A stretch of 64,000 bases of DNA from Acidobacteriota bacterium (GTDB lineage: Bacteria > Acidobacteriota > Thermoanaerobaculia > Multivoradales > Multivoraceae): positions 213,536 to 277,535 of the forward strand of contig JAPOWR010000004.1 of assembly GCA_026707545.1 (NCBI GenBank). Reading direction: 5' to 3'. Below are positions 17,872-26,202 of the stretch, piece by piece. Position 1 is the first letter of the stretch. Every line of letters begins with the position of its first letter. The position numbers and the translations under genes were made by a program. The notes beneath the pieces were generated by a model. The model saw only the letters and a program-made list of their open reading frames with translations. It had not been told where the DNA came from and ran no database searches.

Positions 17872-17891
17872 TTCGGATTGTTGGATCCGAA
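17872..17891 (-). terminator. Hairpin after the DapA-family gene
   Basis: TTCGGAT and ATCCGAA pair across a six-base loop (plus-strand coordinates), 50 bases after the DapA-family stop in its direction of travel and directly before the receptor promoter. On the minus strand the hairpin is followed by TTCCGTTT, a short T-rich tail. A weak intrinsic terminator is plausible. Confidence 0.35.
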
Positions 17892-17941
17892 CCTTGGAGG
17901 CCACCGCCTGCGACCTTCTCGATCGATGGGTGCGCGCCGGG

Positions 17942-18841
17942 TCAGGCTCGAGACGGAACACGGGTCGCCAGGCGTTCCCGGATCAACGCCAGCGCCTCGC
18001 GGCGGTCGGCTTCGGGTAGGGCTTGCCGGGGCGGCCGAACGGTCTCGGACCCCATCCCGACCTCCGCCTGCACCAGCTTGATCAACTGGACGAACTCCGG
18101 CACGGTGTCCATGCGCAGCAGGGGAAGGAACCATGCGTAGAGTTCGAACGCCTCCTGCCGCCGGCCCGCCACGGCCAGGTCGAACAGGCGAACGGACTCG
18201 GCCGGCAGCGCGTTGACCAGGCCCGCGATCCAGCCCGTCGCCCCCGACCACGCGGCTTCGTAGGGCATGTCGTCGAGGCCGGCGAAGACGTCGAGGCGGT
18301 CTCCCAGCAGGGCCTTGACCGCGGTGATCCGCCGGATGTCGCCGCTCGACTCCTTGATTGCCCGCAGGCTGGGGTGCTCGGCGGCCAGTTCGCCCATGAT
18401 CTCAGGCAGGATGTCGACCCCGTAGGCGAAGGGGTTGTTGTAGAGCATGCACGGCAGGTCCGTGGCCTCGAAGATGGCCGCGACGTGACCCCGGGTCTCG
18501 TGCATCTTGCCGTTGTGGACGTACGGGGGAAGCACCATGAGCGCGTCGGCCCCGCGTTCGGCCGAGCCGCGGGCGATGAGGACGGCTTCGGCCGTGCTGA
18601 GCGCCGAGATGCCGGGCATCACGGGCGCCCGGCCGTCGAGAGCCGCGACGCAGGTCTCGACGATCGCCAGCTTCTCGTCGAACTGGAGGGTGTTGCCCTC
18701 GCCCAGCGAGCCGAGGGGCACGATGCCGGTACAGCCATGGTCGACAAGCCAGTTGGCGTGCTTTGCGAGGAAGTCGTGATCGACCGTCAGGTCGTCGTTG
18801 AACGGCGTAGTGATGGCCGTCATGACACCGCGGAATTCCAT
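17942..18841 (-). CDS. DapA/N-acetylneuraminate lyase family aldolase or deaminase
   Basis: 299-residue class I (Schiff-base) lyase of the dihydrodipicolinate synthase family. Schiff-base Lys163 is in AIKESSGD and the proton-relay Tyr134 is in LYNNP. The substrate loop reads G-S-L-G-E-G (44-49) instead of GTTGE, arguing against housekeeping DapA. It ends an operon with a TRAP transporter and a proline-racemase-family enzyme. In known trans-4-hydroxyproline pathways a DapA-family member deaminates 1-pyrroline-4-hydroxy-2-carboxylate, and that is my preferred hypothesis. A sugar-acid aldolase is the main alternative. The ATG at 18841 lies 28 bases after the DctP stop. Confidence 0.85.
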   Translation of the reverse strand: MEFRGVMTAITTPFNDDLTVDHDFLAKHANWLVDHGCTGIVPLGSLGEGNTLQFDEKLAIVETCVAALDGRAPVMPGISALSTAEAVLIARGSAERGADALMVLPPYVHNGKMHETRGHVAAIFEATDLPCMLYNNPFAYGVDILPEIMGELAAEHPSLRAIKESSGDIRRITAVKALLGDRLDVFAGLDDMPYEAAWSGATGWIAGLVNALPAESVRLFDLAVAGRRQEAFELYAWFLPLLRMDTVPEFVQLIKLVQAEVGMGSETVRPPRQALPEADRREALALIRERLATRVPSRA

Positions 18842-18869
18842 GTCCTGCTCCTGTTCTGACTCCGTGAGT

Positions 18870-19856
18870 CTACTGCCGGGCGACCTCCTCGATCGCCGCG
18901 ATGCCGCCGACTCTTCCGGCGTTGTCGAGGTAGACCTGCCGCACCCTGTCCTCGAACAGCGGGCGGTCGATCTCGTTGAACTCGATTCCCAGTTTCTCCA
19001 GCTCGACTAGGGCCGCCGCGGTCATCGACGCCATCGCCTCCCGTTCGACCTGGACGGACGCCCTGCCGGCGTCGAGCACGGCCTCCTGGACCTCCGGCGG
19101 CAACTCGTCGTAGAGCTTGCGGCTGAAGATCAACGCTACGGCGAGGTAGAGGTGCCGCGTGTAGGACACGTACTTCGTGACTTCGTAGAAACGCTCTCCG
19201 TAGAGATCGACGTGATCCGTCTCCGCGCCGTCGACGACTCCCTGCTCGAGCGCCGAGTAGAGCTCGCCGAACGACATCGGCGTCGCCTGCGCGCCGAGGG
19301 CGTTGAAGGTGTCGACCAGGATCGGGGTCGGGATGACCCGGATCTTGAGGCCCTCGAAGTCGTCGGGGGTGACGATCGGCCGTTCCGCGTTCCAGGCGTT
19401 GCGCCGGCCGGCGAACCAGTAACCCAGAACGAGGACGTCGAGTTCCTCCTCGATCCGGTCGGCGACGCGCTCGCCGATCGGTCCGTCGAGCACCCGGTAG
19501 AAGTGGTCGAGGTCCCGGAAGATGAAGGGGAAGTTGAAGATCTCCGCCTCGGGGACGAAGGCGGAGATGCCGCCGCCGGCGCTGGCGGCCGAGGCGGCCA
19601 GTGCACCCAACTTGACCATCAGGGTCGCCTCCTCCTCGGTGCCGAGCTGCTCGTTCTCGAAGATCTGCACCGTCACGGCGCCGCCGGACCGTTCCTCGAG
19701 AATCCGGCTGAACTCCTCGAAGCCGGCCTGGAACGGGTGTCCGGCCGGGCCGTTGTGGGCGACCTTGAGCACGGTGACGCCGTCGCTGCCGCGGCAGCCG
19801 GCGAGCAGGGCCAGGGCGCAGAGCGCGAGCGCGGCGGCGCGAAGGGGGCTATTCAT
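18870..19856 (-). CDS. dctP: TRAP transporter solute-binding lipoprotein
   Basis: 328 residues with a lipobox (LALLAGC), so a lipid-anchored periplasmic solute receptor of the DctP (TAXI-unrelated) family. Typical features are VLKVAHNGPAGHPFQ at the start of the mature part, and LKIRVIPTPI, whose Arg normally binds the ligand carboxylate. The FGELYSALEQGVVDGAE block is the family signature. Its ATG overlaps the end of dctM by 8 bases. It delivers a carboxylate-containing solute to DctQM. From the neighbours, an amino- or imino-acid such as hydroxyproline is possible, but this is not shown. Confidence 0.92.
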   Translation of the reverse strand: MNSPLRAAALALCALALLAGCRGSDGVTVLKVAHNGPAGHPFQAGFEEFSRILEERSGGAVTVQIFENEQLGTEEEATLMVKLGALAASAASAGGGISAFVPEAEIFNFPFIFRDLDHFYRVLDGPIGERVADRIEEELDVLVLGYWFAGRRNAWNAERPIVTPDDFEGLKIRVIPTPILVDTFNALGAQATPMSFGELYSALEQGVVDGAETDHVDLYGERFYEVTKYVSYTRHLYLAVALIFSRKLYDELPPEVQEAVLDAGRASVQVEREAMASMTAAALVELEKLGIEFNEIDRPLFEDRVRQVYLDNAGRVGGIAAIEEVARQ

Positions 19857-21129
19857 AGCCGAGGGCGTCGGGCAGCCAGAGCGTGACCCCGGGCACGAAG
19901 GTGATCACCAGCAGCATGATGAGCAGCAGCGCGAGGAAGGGCAACAGTTTGGGCGTCACCTTCTCGATCGGCGTCTTCGAGATGCCGCAGGCGACGTACA
20001 GGCAGATGCCGACCGGCGGCGAGATCATGCCGATGCCGACGTTGGCCGCGACCAGGATGCCGAAGTGGAGCGGGTCCATGCCGAGTGCGATCGCCGCCGG
20101 CAGGAGGATGGGCATCAGGATGATGATCGGCGGCAGGGCGTCCATCACCATGCCGAGGAACAGGAAGATGAGGTGGACGAAGAGGATGAAGACGATCCAG
20201 TTCGGCGCGTGGGTCGAGATCCCTTCCGCCAGCAGGTGCGGTAGCCGTTCGAAGGTCAGGACGAAGGAGAACATGGACGCCGTCCCCAGCACGAACAGGA
20301 CGACACCGGAGAGCGACGCGGTCTGGAGCAGGACCTTCGGGATGTCCTCGAGCTTCAGCTCCCGGTAGACGAAGAAGGACACGAAAGCCCCGTAGACGAC
20401 GGCTACGGCGGATGCCTCGGTCGGCGTGAAGACACCGCCGTAGATGCCGCCGAGGATGATGACGATCATGAACAGCGGCAGGATGCCGTCGCGGATCACG
20501 CGGAGCCTCTGCGGCCAGGAGGCCTTCTCTTCGAGCGGCAGATTCAGGTCGAGCGCGCGGAGGTAGGTCAGCCCCATCAGGGCCAGACCCAGCACGATCG
20601 CCGGCGTGACGCCGGCCGCGAACAGGGCGCCGATCGACATCCCCGAGACGACGCCGATGATGATCAGGTCGATCGCGGGCGGCACCAGGGTCGAGACGCC
20701 GCCGGCCGAGGCGAAGACGGCGGTTGCGAACGGGGGTGGGTACTTCCGCTGACGCATCGCCGGAAGGGCGACGGAGCCGATGGCGGCCGTGTTCGCGCTC
20801 GGCGAGCCGGAGATCCCGGAGAACAGCATCGTCGACAGGATGACGACCAGGCCGAGGCCGCCCGGCAGGCGGCCGACGAACTGCATCGCCAGGTCGACGA
20901 TCCGGCGCGCCATGCCGCCGTGCGAGATGAGCGCACCGGCGAGCACGAACAGGGGTACCGCCAGCAGCGGGAAGGAATCCAGGCCGGCGAGGAACTTCTG
21001 CGGCAGAACGATGAGGAACTCGGGCGAGCTGTAGAGCAGGCCGACCATGGCCGCGAGAGCGAGCGCGATGGCCACCGGCACACCGAGCAGCAGCGCGGCC
21101 ACCAGGGTCAGGATGACCAGGATTCCCAT
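19849..21129 (-). CDS. dctM: TRAP transporter large permease
   Basis: 426 residues, about 12 transmembrane helices, full length for DctM. Characteristic motifs include FVLAGALISHGGMARRI, SGISGSPSANTAAIGSV and MISPPVGICLYVACGISK. It forms the sodium-driven elevator-type translocation subunit together with DctQ. The ATG at 21129 is 13 bases after the dctQ stop, and its end overlaps dctP, so gene order is Q-M-P. In many other operons P comes first. Confidence 0.94.
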   Translation of the reverse strand: MGILVILTLVAALLLGVPVAIALALAAMVGLLYSSPEFLIVLPQKFLAGLDSFPLLAVPLFVLAGALISHGGMARRIVDLAMQFVGRLPGGLGLVVILSTMLFSGISGSPSANTAAIGSVALPAMRQRKYPPPFATAVFASAGGVSTLVPPAIDLIIIGVVSGMSIGALFAAGVTPAIVLGLALMGLTYLRALDLNLPLEEKASWPQRLRVIRDGILPLFMIVIILGGIYGGVFTPTEASAVAVVYGAFVSFFVYRELKLEDIPKVLLQTASLSGVVLFVLGTASMFSFVLTFERLPHLLAEGISTHAPNWIVFILFVHLIFLFLGMVMDALPPIIILMPILLPAAIALGMDPLHFGILVAANVGIGMISPPVGICLYVACGISKTPIEKVTPKLLPFLALLLIMLLVITFVPGVTLWLPDALGYE

Positions 21130-21142
21130 CGTCCCGGAAGTC

Positions 21143-21610
21143 CTACTTCCGTTCCGGTGCCCGGAGTTCCCGGCGCCAGTTGACGAGCACGTAGTAGAGG
21201 GTCAGCGTGCTGCCCACGAAGGCCGAGGAGTACGGGACCGCCATCGACATGCGGGTCGCCGGCGCCAGCATGTCGTGCACCTCGATCGCGAAACGGAGCG
21301 ACTGGTAGGTGAAGACGGCCAGGAACGTGGACGCGGAAAACGCGACCGCCGAACCGATGAGCCGCCGCATGGCCGGCGGCGTCCGGTCGACGACGAAGTG
21401 AAGCGCGAAGTGCGCGCCCGTCTTCATCGCGTAGGCGGTGGAGAGGGCGGCGAGCCACATCAGGAGGAAGCGGGCAAGTTCCTCCGACCAGGAGAGCGAC
21501 GCCTGCAGCACGTAGCGGAAGACGACCTGGGAGAAGGTCACCGCGACCAGGGCGACGAGGATCGTGCAGACCGCCACCTCGAGCGGGTGGCGGAGCAATT
21601 CCCGGAACAT
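21143..21610 (-). CDS. dctQ: TRAP transporter small permease
   Basis: 155 residues with four transmembrane segments. The conserved signature FSQVVFRYVL.ASLSWSEELARFLLMW is at about 30-56. ATG 21610 is used. A TTG at 21628, whose TTGA overlaps the SDR stop, would add six residues and is equally possible given similar TTGA junctions elsewhere in the window. It pairs with DctM to form the membrane domain of the transporter. Confidence 0.88.
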   Translation of the reverse strand: MFRELLRHPLEVAVCTILVALVAVTFSQVVFRYVLQASLSWSEELARFLLMWLAALSTAYAMKTGAHFALHFVVDRTPPAMRRLIGSAVAFSASTFLAVFTYQSLRFAIEVHDMLAPATRMSMAVPYSSAFVGSTLTLYYVLVNWRRELRAPERK

Positions 21611-21624
21611 GGCGCCGAGGCGCT

Positions 21625-22374
21625 TCAATGCATGTACTGGCCGCCGTTGGCGTAGAAGGTGGCGCCGGTCGTGAACTCGGAGCCGATCATGCAGTCGACC
21701 ATCCGGGTGATGTCCTCGAACTCGCCCAGCCGTCCCATCGGCAGGGTGGCGAGCTCCTTCGCCAGGCCTTCCTCCGTCTCCAGGTGGTAGCGGTCGATGA
21801 CCTCGCGGGTCCGGACCGAACCGGGCACCAGGCAGTTGACCCGGATCCGGGGCGAGAGCTCCTGCGCCATGCACTTGGTCAGCGCGATCACGCCGCCCTT
21901 GGCACTGCAGAAGTTCGCTCCGTTCTTGCGCCCGATCTGCCCGCAGGCGGCCCCCAGGTTGATGATCACGCCGGGGCGATCGGGGTTGTGGAACAGGAAC
22001 TCCTGGCCGCAGACGAAGTGGCCGCGGAGATGCGCGGAGACGACCGAGTCCCACATGTCGTCGGTCAACTCCGTGAAGGGCGCGTCGCGGTTGATGCCGG
22101 CGAAGTTGATCAGAATGTCGACCTGGCCGAACCGCTCGATCACGGCGTCGAACATCGCCTGCACCTGTTCCCGGTTGGCGACGTCGGCCTGATACTTCAT
22201 CAGCCGGTCGGTGCTACCGACGCTGGCCGCGATGCGGTTGTAGGTCGCCTGCGCCTCGGGTTCGATCAGGTAGTTCATGACGACCCGGTAGCCCTTCAGG
22301 GCGAAGTGCTCGCAGACCTCGGCTCCCAGGCCGCTCGACGCGCCGGTGACCACCATCACTCTGTCTTCGCTCAT
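21625..22374 (-). CDS. Short-chain dehydrogenase/reductase with degenerate active site
   Basis: 249-residue classical SDR fold. The nucleotide-binding GASSGLG (11-17) and structural NFAG (90-93) are intact. The catalytic tetrad is not: the Ser position reads A142/A143 (NLGAACG), the Tyr of YxxxK is F155 (FCSAK, Lys159 kept), and the Asn-equivalent is His (SAHLRG). I checked these codons on the minus strand. It may bind a nucleotide without normal hydride-transfer chemistry, or use an unusual mechanism. The start at 22374 follows GAGGAG in the end of the racemase gene. Upstream in-frame sequence is another gene's shadow. It is part of the TRAP/racemase operon. Confidence 0.85.
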   Translation of the reverse strand: MSEDRVMVVTGASSGLGAEVCEHFALKGYRVVMNYLIEPEAQATYNRIAASVGSTDRLMKYQADVANREQVQAMFDAVIERFGQVDILINFAGINRDAPFTELTDDMWDSVVSAHLRGHFVCGQEFLFHNPDRPGVIINLGAACGQIGRKNGANFCSAKGGVIALTKCMAQELSPRIRVNCLVPGSVRTREVIDRYHLETEEGLAKELATLPMGRLGEFEDITRMVDCMIGSEFTTGATFYANGGQYMH

Positions 22375-22379
22375 CGCAC

Positions 22380-23450
22380 TCACTCCTCCTGGCCGCCCCA
22401 GATGTCGCCGACGGTGAATCCGTTCGGGAACGGATCCTCCGGATCGACGACGTACTGGGCGAAGCCCGTAATCCACGCGGTCCCGGCCAGGGCCGGCACC
22501 GCGGCGTCTACATCGCCGACCTTCGCCTCTCGCACCATGCGGCCCGTGAACGTGGTGCCGAGGACGCCCTCGTGGACAAAATCCTGGCCGAGCGGCAACT
22601 CGCCCTTGGCCCACATCGCCGCCATCTTGGCGCAGGTGCCGGTGCCGCAGGGCGAGCGGTCGAGGGCGCCGGTCCAGGTCAGCGGTTTGTTCCAGTCGAG
22701 CTTGCCGGTCGAGACGATCACCGTGTTGCGCCGGTGGGAGCCGGGGTTGAGCGGCGGCGCCGAGAGCTGGCCGATCGTCACGCCGCGGATCTCCGGGTTC
22801 AGGGGATGCACGGGGGGCGGAAGCTGCTCCTGGCAGGCGGCCTTGATCATCTCGCCGACGCGGGTCGCTTCGGCGGCCTCTTCCGGCGCCAGGGTGAGGC
22901 CGACCTGATCGGCGTCGGCGATGACGTAGAACATGCCGCCGTACGTCACGTCGACGGTGACCTTGCCGAGTTCCGGGACCTCGAGGACGGCGTCGAGGTG
23001 GACGGCGAACGCCGGCACGTTCTCGAACTCGACCCGCTTCACCTTGCCGCGCTCGACGTCGGCGCGCACCCGGATCAGTCCGGCGGGCGACTCCAGGGTA
23101 AGTTCGGTGACGGGCTCGGTGTGCGGCACCATCCCGGTCTCGATCAGCACGGTGACGACGGCGATCGTGTTCGTTCCCGACATGCCCGGGTACTCGACCT
23201 GCTCCATGATCACGTAGCCGGCGACCGCGTCGGGGTGGGTCGCCGGCAGGACCAGGTTGCAGTTCGCCGCGGGATAGCCACGCGGCTCGCGCAGCATCCG
23301 CAGGCGCAGCTCGTCCGCCTCCGTTTCGAGGTAGCGCATCTTCTCGAACATCGTCGAGCCGGGGACGTCGAGGACGCCGCCGACGATCACGCGGCCGGGC
23401 TCGCCGCCGACGTGGGTGTCGACGGCGTGGATCACGTTGGAGACGCGCAT
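22380..23450 (-). CDS. Proline racemase superfamily enzyme, Ser/Cys active-site type
   Basis: 356 residues. Members epimerise or dehydrate proline and hydroxyproline with two active-site residues. Here the first is Ser91 (M-S-G-T-N-T-I) and the second is Cys268 (DRSPCGTGT). The Ser/Cys variant is known in the family and, to my recollection, includes enzymes with both 4-hydroxyproline 2-epimerase and trans-3-hydroxyproline dehydratase activity. Classical proline racemases have Cys/Cys and dedicated dehydratases Cys/Thr. The start MRVSNVIHAVDTH is two bases after the aldo/keto reductase stop. Context (TRAP transporter, DapA-type lyase) fits imino-acid catabolism. Confidence 0.9.
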   Translation of the reverse strand: MRVSNVIHAVDTHVGGEPGRVIVGGVLDVPGSTMFEKMRYLETEADELRLRMLREPRGYPAANCNLVLPATHPDAVAGYVIMEQVEYPGMSGTNTIAVVTVLIETGMVPHTEPVTELTLESPAGLIRVRADVERGKVKRVEFENVPAFAVHLDAVLEVPELGKVTVDVTYGGMFYVIADADQVGLTLAPEEAAEATRVGEMIKAACQEQLPPPVHPLNPEIRGVTIGQLSAPPLNPGSHRRNTVIVSTGKLDWNKPLTWTGALDRSPCGTGTCAKMAAMWAKGELPLGQDFVHEGVLGTTFTGRMVREAKVGDVDAAVPALAGTAWITGFAQYVVDPEDPFPNGFTVGDIWGGQEE

Positions 23451-23452
23451 GC

Positions 23453-24508
23453 TCAGGAACTCGCGCCGGGCGGCATGACCTTCATCTTCATCCAGCCGGC
23501 GGTGTTGTGGAAGTCGGCGACGACGCTGCCGGGCGGGACGAGCGCGTCGCAGGCGGCCCGCTGCTCGTCGTTCAAACTCATGTCGAGCACCGGCAGCAGA
23601 TCCTCGAGGTGCCTGAGGGTGCGCGGCCCGATCAGCGGCGCGGTGATGCCCGGCTGGTCCTTGGTCCAGAGGATCGCGAACTGGGCCGGCGTGAGGCCGG
23701 AGTCGGCCGCGATCTCGGCGAACTTGCGGCCGACGTCGATACCGGCCCGGGTGACGCGGTCGGCGTAGAAGCCGCCCCGGAGCGCCGCGCGCGAGCCCTC
23801 GGGATAGTCCGAGTCGCTCAGGTAGCGGCCGGCCAGCACACCCATCGCCATCGGCGCCCAGGTGATGATGCCCAGGCCGAGGCGCTGACACATCGGGATC
23901 AGTTCGTTTTCGATCCGGCGGTCCAGCAGGTTGTAGGGGGGCTGCTCACTGGCGAAGCGGGCGTAGCCCTTCAGCTCGCTCGTCATCACGGCTTCGGCGA
24001 CCATCCAGGCCGGGTGAGTCGAGCAGCCGATGTAACGGATCTTCCCGGCCCGGACGAGGTCGTCGAGCGCCCTCAGGGTCTCGTCGAACGGCATCTCGGG
24101 CGAGGGACGATGCAGTTGATACAGGTCGATGTAGTCGGTCTGCAGCCTGCGGAGCGAGCCCTCGCAGGCGCGGATCAGGTTGATTCGGGAGTGGCCGTAC
24201 TCGTTGGGGCCGATGCTGCCGGTGTAGTCCACGACGCTCTCGCCGACGACCCGGCGGCCATGGTCGACCTTGGTTGCGATCAGCAGCTCGTGGCGCCGCC
24301 CGTTCGCCTTGAGGGCGCGGCCGATGATCCGCTCGCCCTCGCCCTCGGCGTAGACCTCGCCGGTGTCGATCAGGTTGATGCCCGCGTCCATCGCCGTCTC
24401 CAGCATGCGCACGCACTCCGGCTCCGGCGTCGGATCGGCGAAGTTGTCGCTGCCGAAGCAGAGGGGTGCGACCTTGACGCCGGTCCGTCCCAGTACGCGG
24501 TACTCCAT
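23453..24508 (-). CDS. Aldo/keto reductase, paralogue of the one at 1217-2263
   Basis: 351 residues, cytoplasmic, with the AKR tetrad (D48, Y53, the Lys of ATKVDHG and the His of YQLHRPS). It is clearly related to the reductase at 1217-2263: both start MEYR.LGRTG.KV.PL and end CDALVPPGS.V.DFHNT.GWMK. AGGAG stands about six bases before the ATG. It lies 30 bases after the M28 peptidase gene and directly before the racemase-family gene, so it belongs to the same operon. The substrate is not evident. Confidence 0.9.
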   Translation of the reverse strand: MEYRVLGRTGVKVAPLCFGSDNFADPTPEPECVRMLETAMDAGINLIDTGEVYAEGEGERIIGRALKANGRRHELLIATKVDHGRRVVGESVVDYTGSIGPNEYGHSRINLIRACEGSLRRLQTDYIDLYQLHRPSPEMPFDETLRALDDLVRAGKIRYIGCSTHPAWMVAEAVMTSELKGYARFASEQPPYNLLDRRIENELIPMCQRLGLGIITWAPMAMGVLAGRYLSDSDYPEGSRAALRGGFYADRVTRAGIDVGRKFAEIAADSGLTPAQFAILWTKDQPGITAPLIGPRTLRHLEDLLPVLDMSLNDEQRAACDALVPPGSVVADFHNTAGWMKMKVMPPGASS

Positions 24509-24538
24509 GAGTGCTCCTGCTTCCGGCCGATCCCGCGC

Positions 24539-26152
24539 CTACTTGTGCCAGCGCCGCCCGTTGCCGAGGCCGTCGGCGCGCGGGAAGAGCTCGTCGCGCA
24601 TCGCGGCATGGTAGGCGAAGCTGGCCAGGATGACCGAGGCCTGCTCCAGGTCGTCGGCGATCAGCCGGTCGTAGACGTCCATGTTCGTGTGGAAGGTGGC
24701 GTTGAAGAACTCCAGGTCGTCCTGGATGAACTGGTAACCCTGCAGGCCCGCTTCGAGAAATGCCATGTGGTCCGTGCCGCCGGTGTTACCGGGCACGATC
24801 CAGGTCATGCCCACATCGTGGAACGGTTCCATCCATGCCTCGAAGATCGGGCGGGAGTCGTCGTTGCCCTGCAGGTACATGCCGCGGAAGCGGCCGTACC
24901 AGTCGACGTTGAAGTAGACGGAGAGGTTCGCGTGGGCGGCCGGCTTCTCCGGGGACGCCGGGTCGCCGAAGTGCTCGCGAACGTAGGCGCGGGAGCCGAG
25001 CAGGCCGCTCTCCTCGGCGCCCCAGAGCGCCGCCCGGATCGTGCGTCGCGGCTCGAGGTTGGCTGCCCGCAGCAGCCGCATCGCTTCCATCACGATCGCG
25101 CTTCCGGAGGCGTTGTCGGTGGCGCCGGTGCCGGCCGGTTCCGCGTCCAGGTGGCCACCGATCATCACGACCTCGTGGGCGAGGTCGCTTCCGGGCAGAT
25201 CGGCGATCACGTTGTAGTCGAGCGGATCGTCGTCGCTGAGGACGTTGCGGACCTCGATCTCCATCTCGACCGGCGTTCCGGCGGCCAGCAGCCTCATCAT
25301 CCGGTTGTAGTGCTCGGGCGCGACCACGACGCGGGGCATCGGCACCGGTTCGTCCAGCGGCAGCGGACCGTCGCCCGAGACGTGGACGATCCCCTTGTCC
25401 ATCGGGCCGACGTTGGTGGAACCGATCTCGACCAGCACGGCGACGCCTTGCCCTTCCAGGAACGTCTCGATGTCGTGGCGCGTCAGTTCGGGTGCGGTCT
25501 CGTCGTCGTCCCTCGACCGGCTGGGGTTGTTCCGCGGGTCGATCTCGAGGCGGGCCATGCCGCTGAGTTCCTCGTCCGACAGCCGGACCGCCTGCGGCGA
25601 GAAGTTCGGCACCAGTTCCCGCTGGGGCGAGACGAGGAGAATCGACGCCCCGAGCCGTGCTTGCAGGGCTTCCAGGTCGTCCCGCGTCTCGACGCCGCTG
25701 AGGTCGACCGCGGTTACCGGTCCGGCGACCCTGCCGTCCGTGCTCCGGGTGCCTGGCTGCGCGTAGCCGATGACCGGCTGGTACTGCGGCGCCGTGATGT
25801 GAACCGAAGTGTGGCGGTTCTCCCAGGCGTAGCCGAACTCGCCCCAGGGTTCGAGCGTCGCCTGGAGACCGAACTCCTCCAGAGTGTCGCGAGCCCAACT
25901 GGCGGCGCCGTCGTAAGAGGGGGAGTTCGCGTACCTGGGACCGTAGAGGTCGGTCAGGACGTGGGCGAATTCCATGACCTGGGAGCGGTTGAATCCCTCG
26001 TCACGGAGTTCTGCGACGACGTCGAGGTCGACGGTCTCCGGTGGGGAGGCTGATCCGCCGGCGACCTCTTCGCCAGCCGGGACCCCGCACGCCACGAGCG
26101 TCGCCGCGAGAGCGACGAGGGCGGGCATCCGGTTGACACCGCGCGCGATCAC
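24539..26152 (-). CDS. M28 family zinc aminopeptidase lipoprotein
   Basis: 537 residues. A lipoprotein signal (LAATLVACG) puts it on the periplasmic face of a membrane. All five M28 metal ligands and the catalytic Glu are visible: H334-x-D336, D346 (in ATDNASG), E380-E381, D417 and H488. A PA-like insert lies between about 120 and 320. The GTG start at 26152 is preferred because GGAGGT lies 11 bases upstream and the n-region then contains two Arg. ATG 26128 is the alternative. As first gene of the operon it would release amino acids or dipeptides for the downstream transporter and enzymes. Confidence 0.9.
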   Translation of the reverse strand: MIARGVNRMPALVALAATLVACGVPAGEEVAGGSASPPETVDLDVVAELRDEGFNRSQVMEFAHVLTDLYGPRYANSPSYDGAASWARDTLEEFGLQATLEPWGEFGYAWENRHTSVHITAPQYQPVIGYAQPGTRSTDGRVAGPVTAVDLSGVETRDDLEALQARLGASILLVSPQRELVPNFSPQAVRLSDEELSGMARLEIDPRNNPSRSRDDDETAPELTRHDIETFLEGQGVAVLVEIGSTNVGPMDKGIVHVSGDGPLPLDEPVPMPRVVVAPEHYNRMMRLLAAGTPVEMEIEVRNVLSDDDPLDYNVIADLPGSDLAHEVVMIGGHLDAEPAGTGATDNASGSAIVMEAMRLLRAANLEPRRTIRAALWGAEESGLLGSRAYVREHFGDPASPEKPAAHANLSVYFNVDWYGRFRGMYLQGNDDSRPIFEAWMEPFHDVGMTWIVPGNTGGTDHMAFLEAGLQGYQFIQDDLEFFNATFHTNMDVYDRLIADDLEQASVILASFAYHAAMRDELFPRADGLGNGRRWHK

Positions 26153-26190
26153 CGAGTCTTCGAACCTCCGTGTTCTGCTGACCGTCCGGC

Positions 26191-26198
26191 ACTATACA
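26191..26198. promoter_or_regulatory. Overlapping divergent -10 elements between the peptidase operon and the symporter gene
   Basis: The 8-base core ACTATACA gives TATAGT on the minus strand (26191-26196), facing the peptidase operon, and TATACA on the plus strand (26193-26198), facing the symporter. The minus transcript would have a leader of about 32 bases containing GGAGGT. No clear -35 is seen for either. Confidence 0.4.
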
Positions 26199-26202
26199 GG
26201 CG

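Noticed and set aside
21143..22054. Extended dctQ ORF to 22054
   Set aside because: The added part is an out-of-frame reading of the SDR gene. A normal-length DctQ begins at 21610 or 21628.
22380..23891. Extended N-terminus of the racemase-family ORF up to 23891
   Set aside because: The first 147 residues are a frame shadow of the upstream aldo/keto reductase. The family N-terminus begins at the ATG at 23450.
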